Assembly: GCA_036498945.1 (NCBI GenBank)
Contig: DASYEQ010000140.1
Span: 20,689 to 84,688, forward strand
Length of the DNA stretch: 64,000 nucleotides
Source: JAQGMJ01 sp036498945
GTDB taxonomy: Bacteria; Pseudomonadota; Gammaproteobacteria; Burkholderiales; JAEUOS01
Reading direction: 5' to 3'
Position 1 is the stretch's first letter. Each line of letters opens with the position of its first letter. A program made the position numbers and the translations under genes. Of the stretch, positions 34,867-43,183 are shown piece after piece. The notes beneath the pieces are model-generated. The model saw nothing but the letters and a program-made list of their open reading frames with translations, had not been told where the DNA came from and made no database searches.

Positions 34867-36213
34867 TCAGGCGGCGGCCGGGGCCGGCGCGGCGCCGGTG
34901 GCCGCGGTGGCCGGCGCGCCGGCGTGAAAGCGCAGCGCCAGCATGGTGATGTCGTCGGCCTGCGCGGCGCCGGCGGCGAAGGCGGTGACGTCGGCGCGCA
35001 CGGCTTCGACCAGTTCGCGCGCGTTGCGCCTGTGGCCGGCGATCAGCGCGAGCAGGCGCTCTTCGCCATAGAACTCGTCGGCCGGGTTGCCGGCTTCGGT
35101 GACGCCGTCGGTGTACAGCAGCACGCCTTCGCCGGCCGTCAGGATACGGTGGGTGGCGGGGTAGCGCACGTCCGGCATGATGCCGGCCACCAGGCCCTTT
35201 TTCACCGCCAGGAAGCCGACGCTGCCGTCGGCTTCCTGCACCAGCGGCGGGTTGTGGCCGGCGTTGGCGTAGCTGAAGTCGCCGCTGGCCAGATCAAGGA
35301 TGCCGCAGAAGAGGGTGACGAACATGCCGGCTTCGTTGCCCTGGCACAGCGCGCGGTTGGTGGCCTCCAGCACGCCGGCGGGCGAGCGCAGGCGGGTGGC
35401 GGCGGCGCGCAACTGCGTGATGGTGCGCGCCATGAAAAGGGAGGCGGGCACGCCCTTGCCGGAAACGTCGCCCACCGCCACCAGCAGGCGCCCGGGGGCG
35501 GCGTAGAACACGTCGTAGAAATCGCCGCCGACGTTTTTCGCCGGCTCCATCATTGCGTGCACGTCGACCCGCGGCTCGTCGCGCGTGAGTTCGCCGGCAT
35601 TCGGCAGCATGGCGAGCTGGATGTCGTGGGCGATCGACAGTTCCTTTTGCAGATGCGCCAGCGCCAGGCGGTCCTTGACGCGGTCGAGGATCAGGTCGCG
35701 GTTGCGCCGCATGCGCTCGGCCAGTTCGCGCAGCAGGTTGCGCGCCACCCCGGGATGGGTGACCAGTTCGTCCCAGAACAAATGTTCGGGCACCGTGAGG
35801 ATCCGGCTCGGCAGGTCGGTGACGACCCAGGCGGAAACCGGCTGGCCGTCGATCACCGAGAGTTCGCCGAAGCAGGCGCCGGGCTCCACGCCGATGAAGT
35901 CGGCCGAATCGTGGCTGTCGAAGTGGATGCGCAGGCGCCCGGAGATCAGCAGGTGCAGCGCCTGGTTCACCTGGCCGGGGGCCAGCAGCACGGCATTGGC
36001 GGCATGCTCGCGGATGTCGCACTGATCGAGCAGGCGCTCGATGGCGTCGTAGGGCAGGGCGGAGAACAGCTGCAACTGGGAGATGAAGCCGTGGCGGCGG
36101 CGGTCGCCCTGGCCGCCGTGCGGTTCGCCTGGAGCCCCGCGGCGCTCGCCCTCGGGCGGCAGCGGGGTGGCGCCGCTGGCGCGGCGGCGCTCCGGGCCGC
36201 GCGGCTTATGCAC
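34867..36213 (-). CDS. SpoIIE/RsbU-type PP2C phosphatase with CNB-like N-terminal domain
   Basis: A 448-aa cytosolic protein. A variable Arg-rich head is followed by a CNB-fold domain (about 45-165) and a helical linker (KDRLALAHLQKELSIAHDIQLAMLP). The PP2C/SpoIIE phosphatase comes last (about 205-430), with metal Asp residues D231 in GGDFYD and D249 in VGDVSGKG. The CNB cassette reads CFGELSVIDGQPVSA: the usual Arg is V126, so cyclic-nucleotide binding is doubtful and the domain may sense something else. It would dephosphorylate the STAS antagonist encoded two genes upstream. It overlaps the RsbW-like gene by 8 nt. Confidence 0.92.
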   Translation of the reverse strand: MHKPRGPERRRASGATPLPPEGERRGAPGEPHGGQGDRRRHGFISQLQLFSALPYDAIERLLDQCDIREHAANAVLLAPGQVNQALHLLISGRLRIHFDSHDSADFIGVEPGACFGELSVIDGQPVSAWVVTDLPSRILTVPEHLFWDELVTHPGVARNLLRELAERMRRNRDLILDRVKDRLALAHLQKELSIAHDIQLAMLPNAGELTRDEPRVDVHAMMEPAKNVGGDFYDVFYAAPGRLLVAVGDVSGKGVPASLFMARTITQLRAAATRLRSPAGVLEATNRALCQGNEAGMFVTLFCGILDLASGDFSYANAGHNPPLVQEADGSVGFLAVKKGLVAGIMPDVRYPATHRILTAGEGVLLYTDGVTEAGNPADEFYGEERLLALIAGHRRNARELVEAVRADVTAFAAGAAQADDITMLALRFHAGAPATAATGAAPAPAAA

Positions 36214-36676
36214 GGCGCGCCGCCGCGCCGGCGGGGGCGGCGGTGTCGGCGGGGGCGCGCGCGCTCAAATGCAGCACGTTGGCGCCGTCTTCACGGCGGT
36301 AGCCGCATTCGTCCATCAGGCGGCGGATCAGGTGGATGCCCAGCCCGCCGATGGCGGCGTGTTCGAGATCGGCCGGTTGCTCGTGTTCGGGGGCGGCGAG
36401 CGGGTCGAAGGGCTTGCCGTGGTCGCGGATGGTGAGCGTGGCGCCGGCCGGGCCGCTTGAGAATTCGAGGCTGATTTCGCGCGCTTCATCACCGTCCGCG
36501 CCTTCGTAGCCGTAGCCGATGATGTTGGCCACCGCCTCGTTGGCGCACAGGTCGAAGCGCTGCGTGAGGTCGCGCGGCAGGCCGGTGGTGGCGGCGGCGA
36601 TGTGCAGCCACTCACTCATGCGCCGCAGCTCGGGAATGCGGTTGGTGATCGACAGCCGGGCGGGGGGGTGTGCCAT
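36206..36676 (-). CDS. RsbW-like anti-sigma/serine kinase (HATPase_c_2)
   Basis: About 156 aa from the ATG at 36676 (MAHPPARLSI); an upstream TTG would overlap the STAS stop codon. The GHKL ATPase elements are FDLCANEAVANIIGYGY (N-box), LTIRDHGKPFDPLA (G1) and GGLGIHLIRRLMD (G2). Such kinases phosphorylate the STAS antagonist on Ser/Thr and sequester a sigma factor or other target. It is the middle gene of a three-gene partner-switching operon: STAS, kinase, phosphatase. No sigma factor gene is adjacent, so the final target is unknown. The C-terminus is Ala-rich and dispensable in appearance. Confidence 0.9.
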   Translation of the reverse strand: MAHPPARLSITNRIPELRRMSEWLHIAAATTGLPRDLTQRFDLCANEAVANIIGYGYEGADGDEAREISLEFSSGPAGATLTIRDHGKPFDPLAAPEHEQPADLEHAAIGGLGIHLIRRLMDECGYRREDGANVLHLSARAPADTAAPAGAAARRA

Positions 36677-36686
36677 GCCGCCGATC

Positions 36687-37025
36687 TTAAGCGGCAACGG
36701 CGCTTTGCGCGGCCTCCAGGGTGGCGCAGATCGGGATCAGGGTGTCGATGCCGGCGGTTTGCAGCACCCGGGTGACGTTGCTGTCGGGCTTCAGCAGCAC
36801 CATCTTGCCGCCGCGCTGGTTTACCGCCTTGGCGTTGAGCAGCAGGGTGCGGATGCCGATCGAGGCCAGGAAATCCACTGCCGCCATATCGACGATCACC
36901 GCTTTCTGGTTGGCGGTGTAGCCGCTGAATTTCAGGTCGATCTCCTGCGCGCCCTGCACGTCCATGCGGCCTTCGAGATTGATCTTGAGCACGCCTTCAG
37001 CGAGCGATTCCGATGCGATTTTCAT
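36687..37025 (-). CDS. STAS domain anti-sigma factor antagonist
   Basis: A 112-aa single-domain STAS protein of the SpoIIAA/RsbV type. KINLEGRMDVQGAQEIDLKF forms the first strands. VIVDMAAVDFLASIGIRTLL carries the phospho-acceptor Ser in the usual D-x-L-A-S-I-G-I-R loop. It is the first gene of the operon, 10 bp before the RsbW-like kinase. When dephosphorylated by the SpoIIE-type phosphatase it should bind the kinase and free its target. Confidence 0.93.
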   Translation of the reverse strand: MKIASESLAEGVLKINLEGRMDVQGAQEIDLKFSGYTANQKAVIVDMAAVDFLASIGIRTLLLNAKAVNQRGGKMVLLKPDSNVTRVLQTAGIDTLIPICATLEAAQSAVAA

Positions 37026-37133
37026 GCGGGTGGGTCCGGTGACAGGCAGATGACGGCCAAACTGCCAGACTAACCACGCCGCGTGACAATCTTGTTACGC
37101 CAATGTGACCGGGTGATCCGGACGGCGCACGCC

Positions 37134-37185
37134 AGGCGACCTACAGGCGACCTACACCCGGCAGCCTATATCCGGCGGCCTATAC
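37134..37185. repeat. two adjacent short tandem duplications
   Basis: AGGCGACCTAC occurs twice head-to-tail (37134-37155). It is followed by two near copies of CCGGC[A/G]GCCTATA (about 37157-37185). The last copy runs into the stop codon of the minus-strand gene at 37180. This looks like replication slippage in the intergenic region. Confidence 0.7.
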
Positions 37186-37470
37186 CATCCAGGGCGCTTC
37201 CTCGAGCATTTCCGGAATCTCGCTCCTGGCGCGCTCGCTGGTGAACACGCTGATGCGCATGCGCGCCGGCTGCGCTTCCTCGATCGGGGCGTGCATGTAG
37301 ATCTCGATGTGGCGGATCACCAGGTGGTAACCGGTGACGGTGGAGTAATTCTCGCCTTCGAGCTGCAGCGAGTTGCCCACCGTCAGGTGCGCCAGCGGCT
37401 CGGCCATGAACAGGTTGACGGCGACCTGCTCGGTCGAACCCGGTTCGAAAATGATGTATTCGTAATGCAT
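37180..37470 (-). CDS. hypothetical small protein
   Basis: A 96-aa soluble protein (MHYEYIIFEPGSTEQVAVN...). It looks beta-rich, with two repeated-looking strands (VGNSLQLEGENYSTVTGYHLVIRHIEIYM). It has no recognised family. An A+T-rich promoter region with the 16-bp dyad TTGCGCTTTTGCGCAA (37549-37564) lies upstream, and GGAGG-like sequence precedes the ATG. It may be read into the downstream partner-switching operon, but the 154-bp gap makes that uncertain. Confidence 0.6.
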   Translation of the reverse strand: MHYEYIIFEPGSTEQVAVNLFMAEPLAHLTVGNSLQLEGENYSTVTGYHLVIRHIEIYMHAPIEEAQPARMRISVFTSERARSEIPEMLEEAPWMV

Positions 37471-37741
37471 GCTTCACCTCCGCGGGCGGGAGTTGCGGAT
37501 ACGGCAGGCGGCGCAATTACCTACCTGCTGTATATATTAACAGGGTTATTGCGCTTTTGCGCAAGTTTCATCGGGCAAGGGTAGGGGCGCGGGCGCCGGA
37601 GCGGCGGGTTGCCCAGGCAGATCCTGGCGACCCTTGTCGCCACATACTGCTTGAACGCCGTACCGGGCGCCCCAAGCTCGGTCAAGGGAAGGGCGCGGTG
37701 GTAACCTCGGGCCCGGGAAAACGAGCGGGGTTTGGCAGTCG

Positions 37742-38722
37742 ATGATGCAGCAGATGAGTAACCTTCTGGCCGACCATGGTTTGTGGCTGGTGTTCGGCTG
37801 GGTGGTGATGGAGCGCGTGGGCGTGCCGGTGCCGGCCTTGCCGGTGTTGATCGTGGCGGGCGCGCTGGTGGCGGCGGGCAAGATCGGTCTGCTGCCGCTG
37901 GTGCTGGTGGCGCTGGCGGCGTGCCTGCTGGGCGATGGCGCCTGGTACCTGGCCGGGCGGCGCTACGGCGCGCGCGTGCTGCGCCTGTTGTGCCGCATTT
38001 CGCTGTCGCCCGATTCCTGCGTCAAGCAGTCGGAAACGCGCTTCGAGCGCGCCGGCGGGACGCTGCTGGTGGTGGCGAAGTTCATCCCCGGGCTGGCGAC
38101 AATGGCGGCGCCGGTGGCGGGAGCGATCAAGCTGCGGCCCGGCGTGTTTTTTCTGTTCAGCGGGCTGGGCTCGCTGTTGTGGATCGCGGTGGGCGTGGGC
38201 CTCGGGCTGGCCTTCCACGCGCAGATCGACCGCGTGTTCGCGCACATGGCCAATCTCGGGCACATCGCGGTGCCGGTGATCGTGGTGCTGCTGGCGGCGT
38301 ACGTCGGCTTCAAGTGGTTCGAGCGGCGGCGCCTGTTCAAGCTGTTGCGCATGGCGCGCATCAGTGTCGACGAGTTGTGGGCGCTGATGCAGGCGGGCGC
38401 CGAGCCGGTGGTGGTGGATGTGCGCTCGAATGTGGCGCGCAAGGTCGATCCGCGCGGCATTCCCGGCGCGCTGGCGGTGGAAATGGAGCGTATCGCCGAG
38501 CAGGCGCGCGACCTGCCGCGCGATCGCGAGATCATTCTCTACTGCACCTGCCCGAACGAGGAATCGGCCGCGCATGTCGCCAAGCGCTTGATGGACCTGG
38601 GCTATACCCAGGTGCGGCCGCTGCACGGCGGGCTGGACGCCTGGGTGGACGCCGGGCATGGCATCGAGGTGCTGGTGTCGGAGCCGCCGGCAAACGCGGA
38701 AGCGCAAGCGGCGGCGGCTTGA
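37742..38722 (+). CDS. DedA family membrane protein fused to a rhodanese domain
   Basis: A 326-aa protein. The DedA/SNARE-associated region (about 1-195) has the opening E24-RVGVPVPALPVLIVAGAL, the GDGAWYLAGRRYG motif, RFERAGGTLLVVAKFIPGLATMAAPVAGA with its conserved Arg and Pro residues, and a final helix VPVIVVLLAAYVGFKW. A cytosolic rhodanese domain follows (about 205-315): VVVDVRSN, PGA, and the active-site Cys C268 in LYCTCPNEES. DedA proteins include undecaprenyl-phosphate flippases. The fused sulfurtransferase domain suggests that redox state or sulfur delivery is tied to the transporter. This fusion is known in some proteobacteria. Confidence 0.9.
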   Translation: MMQQMSNLLADHGLWLVFGWVVMERVGVPVPALPVLIVAGALVAAGKIGLLPLVLVALAACLLGDGAWYLAGRRYGARVLRLLCRISLSPDSCVKQSETRFERAGGTLLVVAKFIPGLATMAAPVAGAIKLRPGVFFLFSGLGSLLWIAVGVGLGLAFHAQIDRVFAHMANLGHIAVPVIVVLLAAYVGFKWFERRRLFKLLRMARISVDELWALMQAGAEPVVVDVRSNVARKVDPRGIPGALAVEMERIAEQARDLPRDREIILYCTCPNEESAAHVAKRLMDLGYTQVRPLHGGLDAWVDAGHGIEVLVSEPPANAEAQAAAA

Positions 38723-38734
38723 CCCGCTGCGCCT

Positions 38735-39304
38735 TCAGCGCTCCTGCGAACTGATCGCCCGCACCACGCGGCAGGGGTTGCCGGCGGCGAACACGCCTTC
38801 GGGAATGTCGCGCGTGACCACGCTGCCGGCGCCGATCACGCTTTTCGCGCCAATGGTCACGCCAGGGCAGATGATGCTGCCCCCGCCGATCCACACGTCG
38901 TCGCCGATGGTGACCGGCTTGCCGCTTTCCAGGCCTTCGCGGCGCGCAGCGGCGGTCATCGGGTGGGTGGCGGCGTAGATCTGCACCGCCGGGCCGATCT
39001 GCACGAAGGCGCCGATGCGCACCGGCGCGACGTCCAGCACCACGCAGTTGAAATTGAAAAAGGTGTTCTCGCCGATCTCGATGTTGCCGCCGTAGTCGCA
39101 ATAAAACGGCGGCTGCAGCATCAGGCCGGTGGCGGCGCGCGGCAGCAGTTCGCGCAGCACCTGCAGGCGCTTGTGCTCGTCTTCCTCGTAACCGCGGTTG
39201 AGCGCCTCGCACAGCACGCGGCAGCGCAGGCGCTCGGAGGCGAGTTCGGGATCGCGCGGGTCGTACGGCTCGCCCGCGAGCATTTTCTCCTTTTCACTCG
39301 GCAT
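38735..39304 (-). CDS. maltose/galactoside O-acetyltransferase family protein
   Basis: A 189-aa left-handed beta-helix acetyltransferase from the ATG at 39304 (MPSEKEKMLAGEPYDPRDPEL), which follows an AAGGA ribosome site; the longer open frame upstream is spurious. The N-terminal mac domain (about 1-60) is followed by hexapeptide repeats (IEIGENTFFNFNC, VRIGAFVQIGPAVQI, VTIGDDVWIGGGSIICPGVTIG). The catalytic His is in YAATHPM. The family transfers acetyl from acetyl-CoA to sugars (Maa, LacA, NodL). The substrate is unknown. It is convergent with the DedA-rhodanese gene. Confidence 0.9.
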   Translation of the reverse strand: MPSEKEKMLAGEPYDPRDPELASERLRCRVLCEALNRGYEEDEHKRLQVLRELLPRAATGLMLQPPFYCDYGGNIEIGENTFFNFNCVVLDVAPVRIGAFVQIGPAVQIYAATHPMTAAARREGLESGKPVTIGDDVWIGGGSIICPGVTIGAKSVIGAGSVVTRDIPEGVFAAGNPCRVVRAISSQER

Positions 39305-39458
39305 GCCGGTTCCTTGAAATATTTCCGAGAAAAGTTGGACCATGCGGCGCGCCGCGTGTTCCTGCCGGTTCCCGCGTGTTCCTACTCGTTCTTGCGAGTG
39401 ACATGCGCGGGCCACGCGGTTACCATAGCGGCCCGAACGAAAACAACACTTGCTCAAC

Positions 39459-40220
39459 ATGGCATATGAAATCGACTTGAGCGGCAAGGTTGCGCTGGTG
39501 ACCGGCGCCTCCTCCGGCCTGGGCGCGCGCTTTGCACGCGTGCTGGCGCAGGCCGGCGCCACCGTGGCGCTGGCCGCGCGGCGTGTCGAGCGCCTGAAGG
39601 AATTGCGCGCCGAGATCGACGCCGAAGGCGGCGAGGCGCACGTGTATTCGCTGGACGTGACCGACGTGCAGTCGGTGCAATCGTGCATCGCGCGGGTCGA
39701 GAGCGACCTGAAGAAGATCGACATCCTGGTGAACAACTCCGGCGTCTCGGCGCAGGCGCGCGTGGCGGAGGTCACCGAGGAAGACTACGACTACGTGATG
39801 AACACCAACCTGAAGGGCGCGTTTTTCGTCGCGCAGCAGGTGGGCAAGGTGATGATCGACAAGAAGACGCCGGGGCGCGTCATCAACATCGCCTCGGTGG
39901 CCGGCATGCGCGCGCTGTCGCAACTGTCGGTGTATTGCATCTCGAAGGCGGCGGTGATCGCGATGACCAAGTCGATGGCGCTGGAATGGGGGCGTTACGG
40001 CATCAACGTGAACGCCATCTGCCCGGGCTACATCGAGACCGAGATCAATTCGGCCTATTTCAAGAGCGAAGGCGGGCAGAAACTGATGAACATGCTGCCG
40101 CGCCGCCGCCTGGGTCAGCCGGATGACCTCGATGGCCTCCTGCTGCTGCTGGCCGGGGACGCTTCGGGTTTCGTCAACGGCGCGGTAATTGCGGCCGACG
40201 ACGGTCTTTCGGTCAGCTAG
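39459..40220 (+). CDS. SDR family oxidoreductase
   Basis: A 253-aa classical SDR from the ATG at 39459 (MAYEIDLSGKVALVTGASSGLG). It has TGASSGLG, an AARR segment after strand 2 that favours NADP(H), NNSG, and the catalytic Ser (NIASVAG), Tyr and Lys (SVYCISKAA). NPxx-type PGYIETEIN and a C-terminal AADDGLSVS complete the fold. It resembles 3-oxoacyl-ACP/acetoacetyl-CoA reductase-like enzymes that often sit beside acyl-CoA genes; here a thioesterase and acetoacetate-CoA ligase follow on the same strand, though after a 423-bp gap with its own promoter. Confidence 0.88.
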   Translation: MAYEIDLSGKVALVTGASSGLGARFARVLAQAGATVALAARRVERLKELRAEIDAEGGEAHVYSLDVTDVQSVQSCIARVESDLKKIDILVNNSGVSAQARVAEVTEEDYDYVMNTNLKGAFFVAQQVGKVMIDKKTPGRVINIASVAGMRALSQLSVYCISKAAVIAMTKSMALEWGRYGINVNAICPGYIETEINSAYFKSEGGQKLMNMLPRRRLGQPDDLDGLLLLLAGDASGFVNGAVIAADDGLSVS

Positions 40221-40643
40221 GTGGCCGGCCTGCCGGCGCCGGGCGGCTGCGCATGCACTTGGGCGGGCCGCGCCCAGGGCCGGCGCCGGCGCGGCGCGGT
40301 TTTTGCGGCAAAACGGTGCATTTTTGACAGCTTTGAGGCCCTGAAAAGCGCCGTAAGCCCCTGTTCCCCTTCGTAAAATCGGCATCCGGGCAAGCCTTAC
40401 GCAAATCCGGCCGAAACAAGCCTGATGAAGGGCCGGCGGGCTGTCGGGCGGCGCTCCCGGGGCCCTCCAAACCCTTGATTTTGTGCGCTAACAGTCCCTT
40501 TTTGTGTCGCTTGTCAAGCCCTTGGCGGCAGATTAACCGATTGTTTTTTAGGCAAAAATGCCTATAATTTCAGGTTTTGCTTTAGCCCCGTTTAGCGTCA
40601 TGACGGGGTAACGAGGCGTCGGGTACCAGGTCCGATCTCCGGT
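40221..40643 (+). promoter_or_regulatory. 423-bp intergenic region with the promoter and leader of the thioesterase gene
   Basis: No gene is seen here. A sigma70 promoter fits well: TTGTTT at 40541-40546, 16 bp, TATAAT at 40563-40568. The leader of about 70 nt contains CCCCGT...ACGGGG arms around an inner CGTCATGACG palindrome (about 40588-40612), which could fold near the start codon. The upstream part is GC-rich with several GGCCGG/CCGGCC palindromes. Confidence 0.65.
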
Positions 40644-41072
40644 ATGAAAAAAGAAGGTTTTCCGCAAGGCATCAAGCTGGTGCATACGGAAACGGTGGTA
40701 ATGCGCTGGGGCGACATGGACGCGATGATGCACGTGAACAATACCGTGTATTTCCGCTACATGGAGCAGGCGCGCATCGGCTGGATCGAAACCTGGGGTG
40801 TGGGCACCACGGCGGCGAATGCCGAGGGTCCGGTGATCGCCAACGCGTCCTGCCAGTTCAAGCGCCCGTTGAAGTACCCGGGCAGCGTGGAAGTGCGGGT
40901 CTACGCGGGGCGCATCGGGCGTTCGAGCCTGCCGACGTACTACGAAATGCGCCGCACCGACGACCCCGAAACGATTTACGCCAGCGGCGAAGCGTTGTTT
41001 GTCTGGATCAGCAATGCCACGGGAAAACCCGCCGTGTTTCCCGAAACGGTGCGCCGGCGCCTCGAAGCCTGA
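40644..41072 (+). CDS. acyl-CoA thioesterase (hotdog fold)
   Basis: A 142-aa protein of the 4-hydroxybenzoyl-CoA thioesterase/YbgC-FadM group. WGDMDAMMHVNNTVYFRYMEQAR holds the catalytic Asp and the hotdog helix. ASCQFKRPLKYPGSVEVRVYAGRIGRSSLPTYYEM forms the sheet. It hydrolyses acyl-CoA in the cytosol. The chain-length preference cannot be read from sequence. It lies 89 bp upstream of acetoacetate-CoA ligase and probably shares its promoter at 40541-40568. Confidence 0.88.
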   Translation: MKKEGFPQGIKLVHTETVVMRWGDMDAMMHVNNTVYFRYMEQARIGWIETWGVGTTAANAEGPVIANASCQFKRPLKYPGSVEVRVYAGRIGRSSLPTYYEMRRTDDPETIYASGEALFVWISNATGKPAVFPETVRRRLEA

Positions 41073-41161
41073 AGCCGGGAGGGCGCCGGTCCGCTTGAAA
41101 CAAGCGGCACCGCCATCACGATGAATGAGCAGATTTGCACCCGATGTTTAAAGTTGCGTGA

Positions 41162-43183
41162 ATGATGACCGAGACCAATCCGATCCTGTGGGAACCCAGC
41201 CAGGTCCAGCTTGAGAAAGCCAATCTCACGCATTTTGCGCGAGCTGCGATCAAGCGCTGGAAGCTCAAGCTCAATACCTACCCGGATTTCTACCAGTGGT
41301 CCGTCGACCAGCCGGAGCAGTTCTGGCAGTCGGTGTGGGAAGAACTGGGCGTCATCGGCCAGCCGGTCGAGGCGAAAAAGGGCAGCAAGGCGCCGGTCGG
41401 CTTCAAGGCCGGCATCCTGACCGAGGGCGAGAAGATGCCCGGGGCCAAGTGGTTCCCCGGCATGCGCCTGAACTTCGCGCAGAACATCCTCAAGAAGCAC
41501 GATTCGTCCGAGGCGATGCTGTTCTGGGGCGAAGACAAGGTCAAGCGCAAGGTCACCTGGGCGGAGCTGAACAACCAGGTGTCGCGCTGCGCCCAGGGCC
41601 TGAAGGCCGCCGGCGTGCGCCAGGGCGACCGCGTGGCCGCCTACATGCCCAACATGCCGGAGACGGTGATCGCGATGATCGCCACCGCCTCCATCGGCGC
41701 GGTGTGGACCTCCTGCTCGCCCGATTTCGGTGTGCAGGGCGTGCTGGACCGCTTCGGCCAGGTCGAACCCAAGGTGCTGCTGGCGCCGGACGGCTACTAC
41801 ATGAACGGCAAGGCGATCGACCTGCTGGACAAGGTCTCCGACATCGTCTCCAAGCTGCCCTCGGTGCGCGAGGCGGTGATCGTGCCTTACCTCACCGCTT
41901 CCCCGAATGTGGACGGCGTGCCGCGCGCGCTTACCTGGCCCGAATTTACGGCGCCCTACAAGGCGGGCCCGGTCGAGTACAACCTGCTGCCGTTCGACCA
42001 TCCGCTGTTCATTCTCTATTCCTCGGGCACCACCGGCGTGCCGAAGTGCATCGTGCACTCGGCCGGCGGCATCCTGCTCAAGCACCTGGCCGAGCACCAG
42101 TTGCACAGCGACATCCGCCCCGGCGACCGCCTGTTCTACTACACCAACACCGGCTGGATGATGTGGAACTGGCTGGCCTCGGGCCTGGCCTCCGGCGCCA
42201 CGCTGATCCTGTACGACGGCTCGCCGTTTATTCGCCGCGGCAACATCCTGTGGGACCTGGCGCAAGCCGAGAAGGTGACCCACTTCGGCACCTCGGCCAA
42301 GTACATCGAGGCGATCGCCAAGATCAACATGAAGCCGCGCGAGACGCATGAACTGAATCGCCTGCGCGTGGTGCTCTCGACCGGCTCGCCCCTGGCGCCG
42401 GAATCGTTCGACTACGTATATACGGCAATCAAGAGCGACCTCCTGCTGGCTTCGATCTCGGGCGGCGCCGACATCTGCGGCTGCTTCGTCTTGGGCGTCC
42501 CGGTGCTGCCGGTGCATCGCGGCGAGATCCAGGGCAATGCCCTGGGCGTCAACGTGCAGGTGTTCGACGACAAGGGCAAGCCCCTGCCGCCGGGCAAGAA
42601 GGGCGAACTGGTGTGCGTCGCGCCTTTCCCCTCGATGCCGATCTATTTCTGGAACGACGAAGAAGGCCACAAGTTCCACCACGCCTACTTCGACACCTTC
42701 CCCGGCATCTGGCGCCATGGCGATTACGTCGAGCGCACGCCTTCCGGCGGCCTCATCATCTACGGCCGCTCGGACGCCGCGCTCAACCCCGGCGGGGTGC
42801 GCATCGGCACCGCCGAGATCTATCGCCAGGTGGAAAAGCTCGATGAAGTGGTGGAGTCGCTGGTGATCGGCCAGACCTGGCCGCCGGGCAAGCTGCACGG
42901 CGACATCCGCATCGTGCTGTTCGTCAAGCTGCGCGAGGGTTTGCAGCTCGACGCCGCCCTGGTGGAAAAGATCAAGAACCAGGTCAAGGTCAACACCACG
43001 CCGCGCCACGTGCCGGCCAAGGTGCTGCAGGTGGCCGACATCCCGCGCACCAAGAGCGGCAAGATCGTCGAGCTGGCGGTGCGCGACATCGTGCATCACC
43101 ATCCGGTGAAAAACGTCGATGCGCTGTCCAATCCGGAGGCGCTCGAACTGTTCCGTGATCGCCCCGAATTGCAGACGGCGTGA
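41162..43183 (+). CDS. acetoacetate-CoA ligase
   Basis: A 673-aa AMP-forming acyl-CoA synthetase that activates acetoacetate to acetoacetyl-CoA. FILYSSGTTGVPKCIVHSAGG is the P-loop-like A3 motif, with FYYTNTGWMMWNWLASGLASGA, GGADICGCF, IWRHGDYVERTPSGGLIIYGRSDAALNPGGVRIG (A7-A8 hinge) and the catalytic Lys in RTKSGKIVE. The N-terminal WxP region (IKRWKLKLNTYPDFYQWSV) and the overall length match acetoacetyl-CoA synthetases rather than acetyl-CoA synthetase. Its product could enter PHB synthesis or thiolysis, which would complement the ScoAB route encoded at 21060-22442. Confidence 0.92.
   Translation: MMTETNPILWEPSQVQLEKANLTHFARAAIKRWKLKLNTYPDFYQWSVDQPEQFWQSVWEELGVIGQPVEAKKGSKAPVGFKAGILTEGEKMPGAKWFPGMRLNFAQNILKKHDSSEAMLFWGEDKVKRKVTWAELNNQVSRCAQGLKAAGVRQGDRVAAYMPNMPETVIAMIATASIGAVWTSCSPDFGVQGVLDRFGQVEPKVLLAPDGYYMNGKAIDLLDKVSDIVSKLPSVREAVIVPYLTASPNVDGVPRALTWPEFTAPYKAGPVEYNLLPFDHPLFILYSSGTTGVPKCIVHSAGGILLKHLAEHQLHSDIRPGDRLFYYTNTGWMMWNWLASGLASGATLILYDGSPFIRRGNILWDLAQAEKVTHFGTSAKYIEAIAKINMKPRETHELNRLRVVLSTGSPLAPESFDYVYTAIKSDLLLASISGGADICGCFVLGVPVLPVHRGEIQGNALGVNVQVFDDKGKPLPPGKKGELVCVAPFPSMPIYFWNDEEGHKFHHAYFDTFPGIWRHGDYVERTPSGGLIIYGRSDAALNPGGVRIGTAEIYRQVEKLDEVVESLVIGQTWPPGKLHGDIRIVLFVKLREGLQLDAALVEKIKNQVKVNTTPRHVPAKVLQVADIPRTKSGKIVELAVRDIVHHHPVKNVDALSNPEALELFRDRPELQTA

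Noticed and set aside
34867..36213. Calling the SpoIIE phosphatase a cAMP receptor
   Set aside because: The phosphate-binding Arg of the CNB cassette is Val here (QPVSA), so cyclic-nucleotide binding is not supported.
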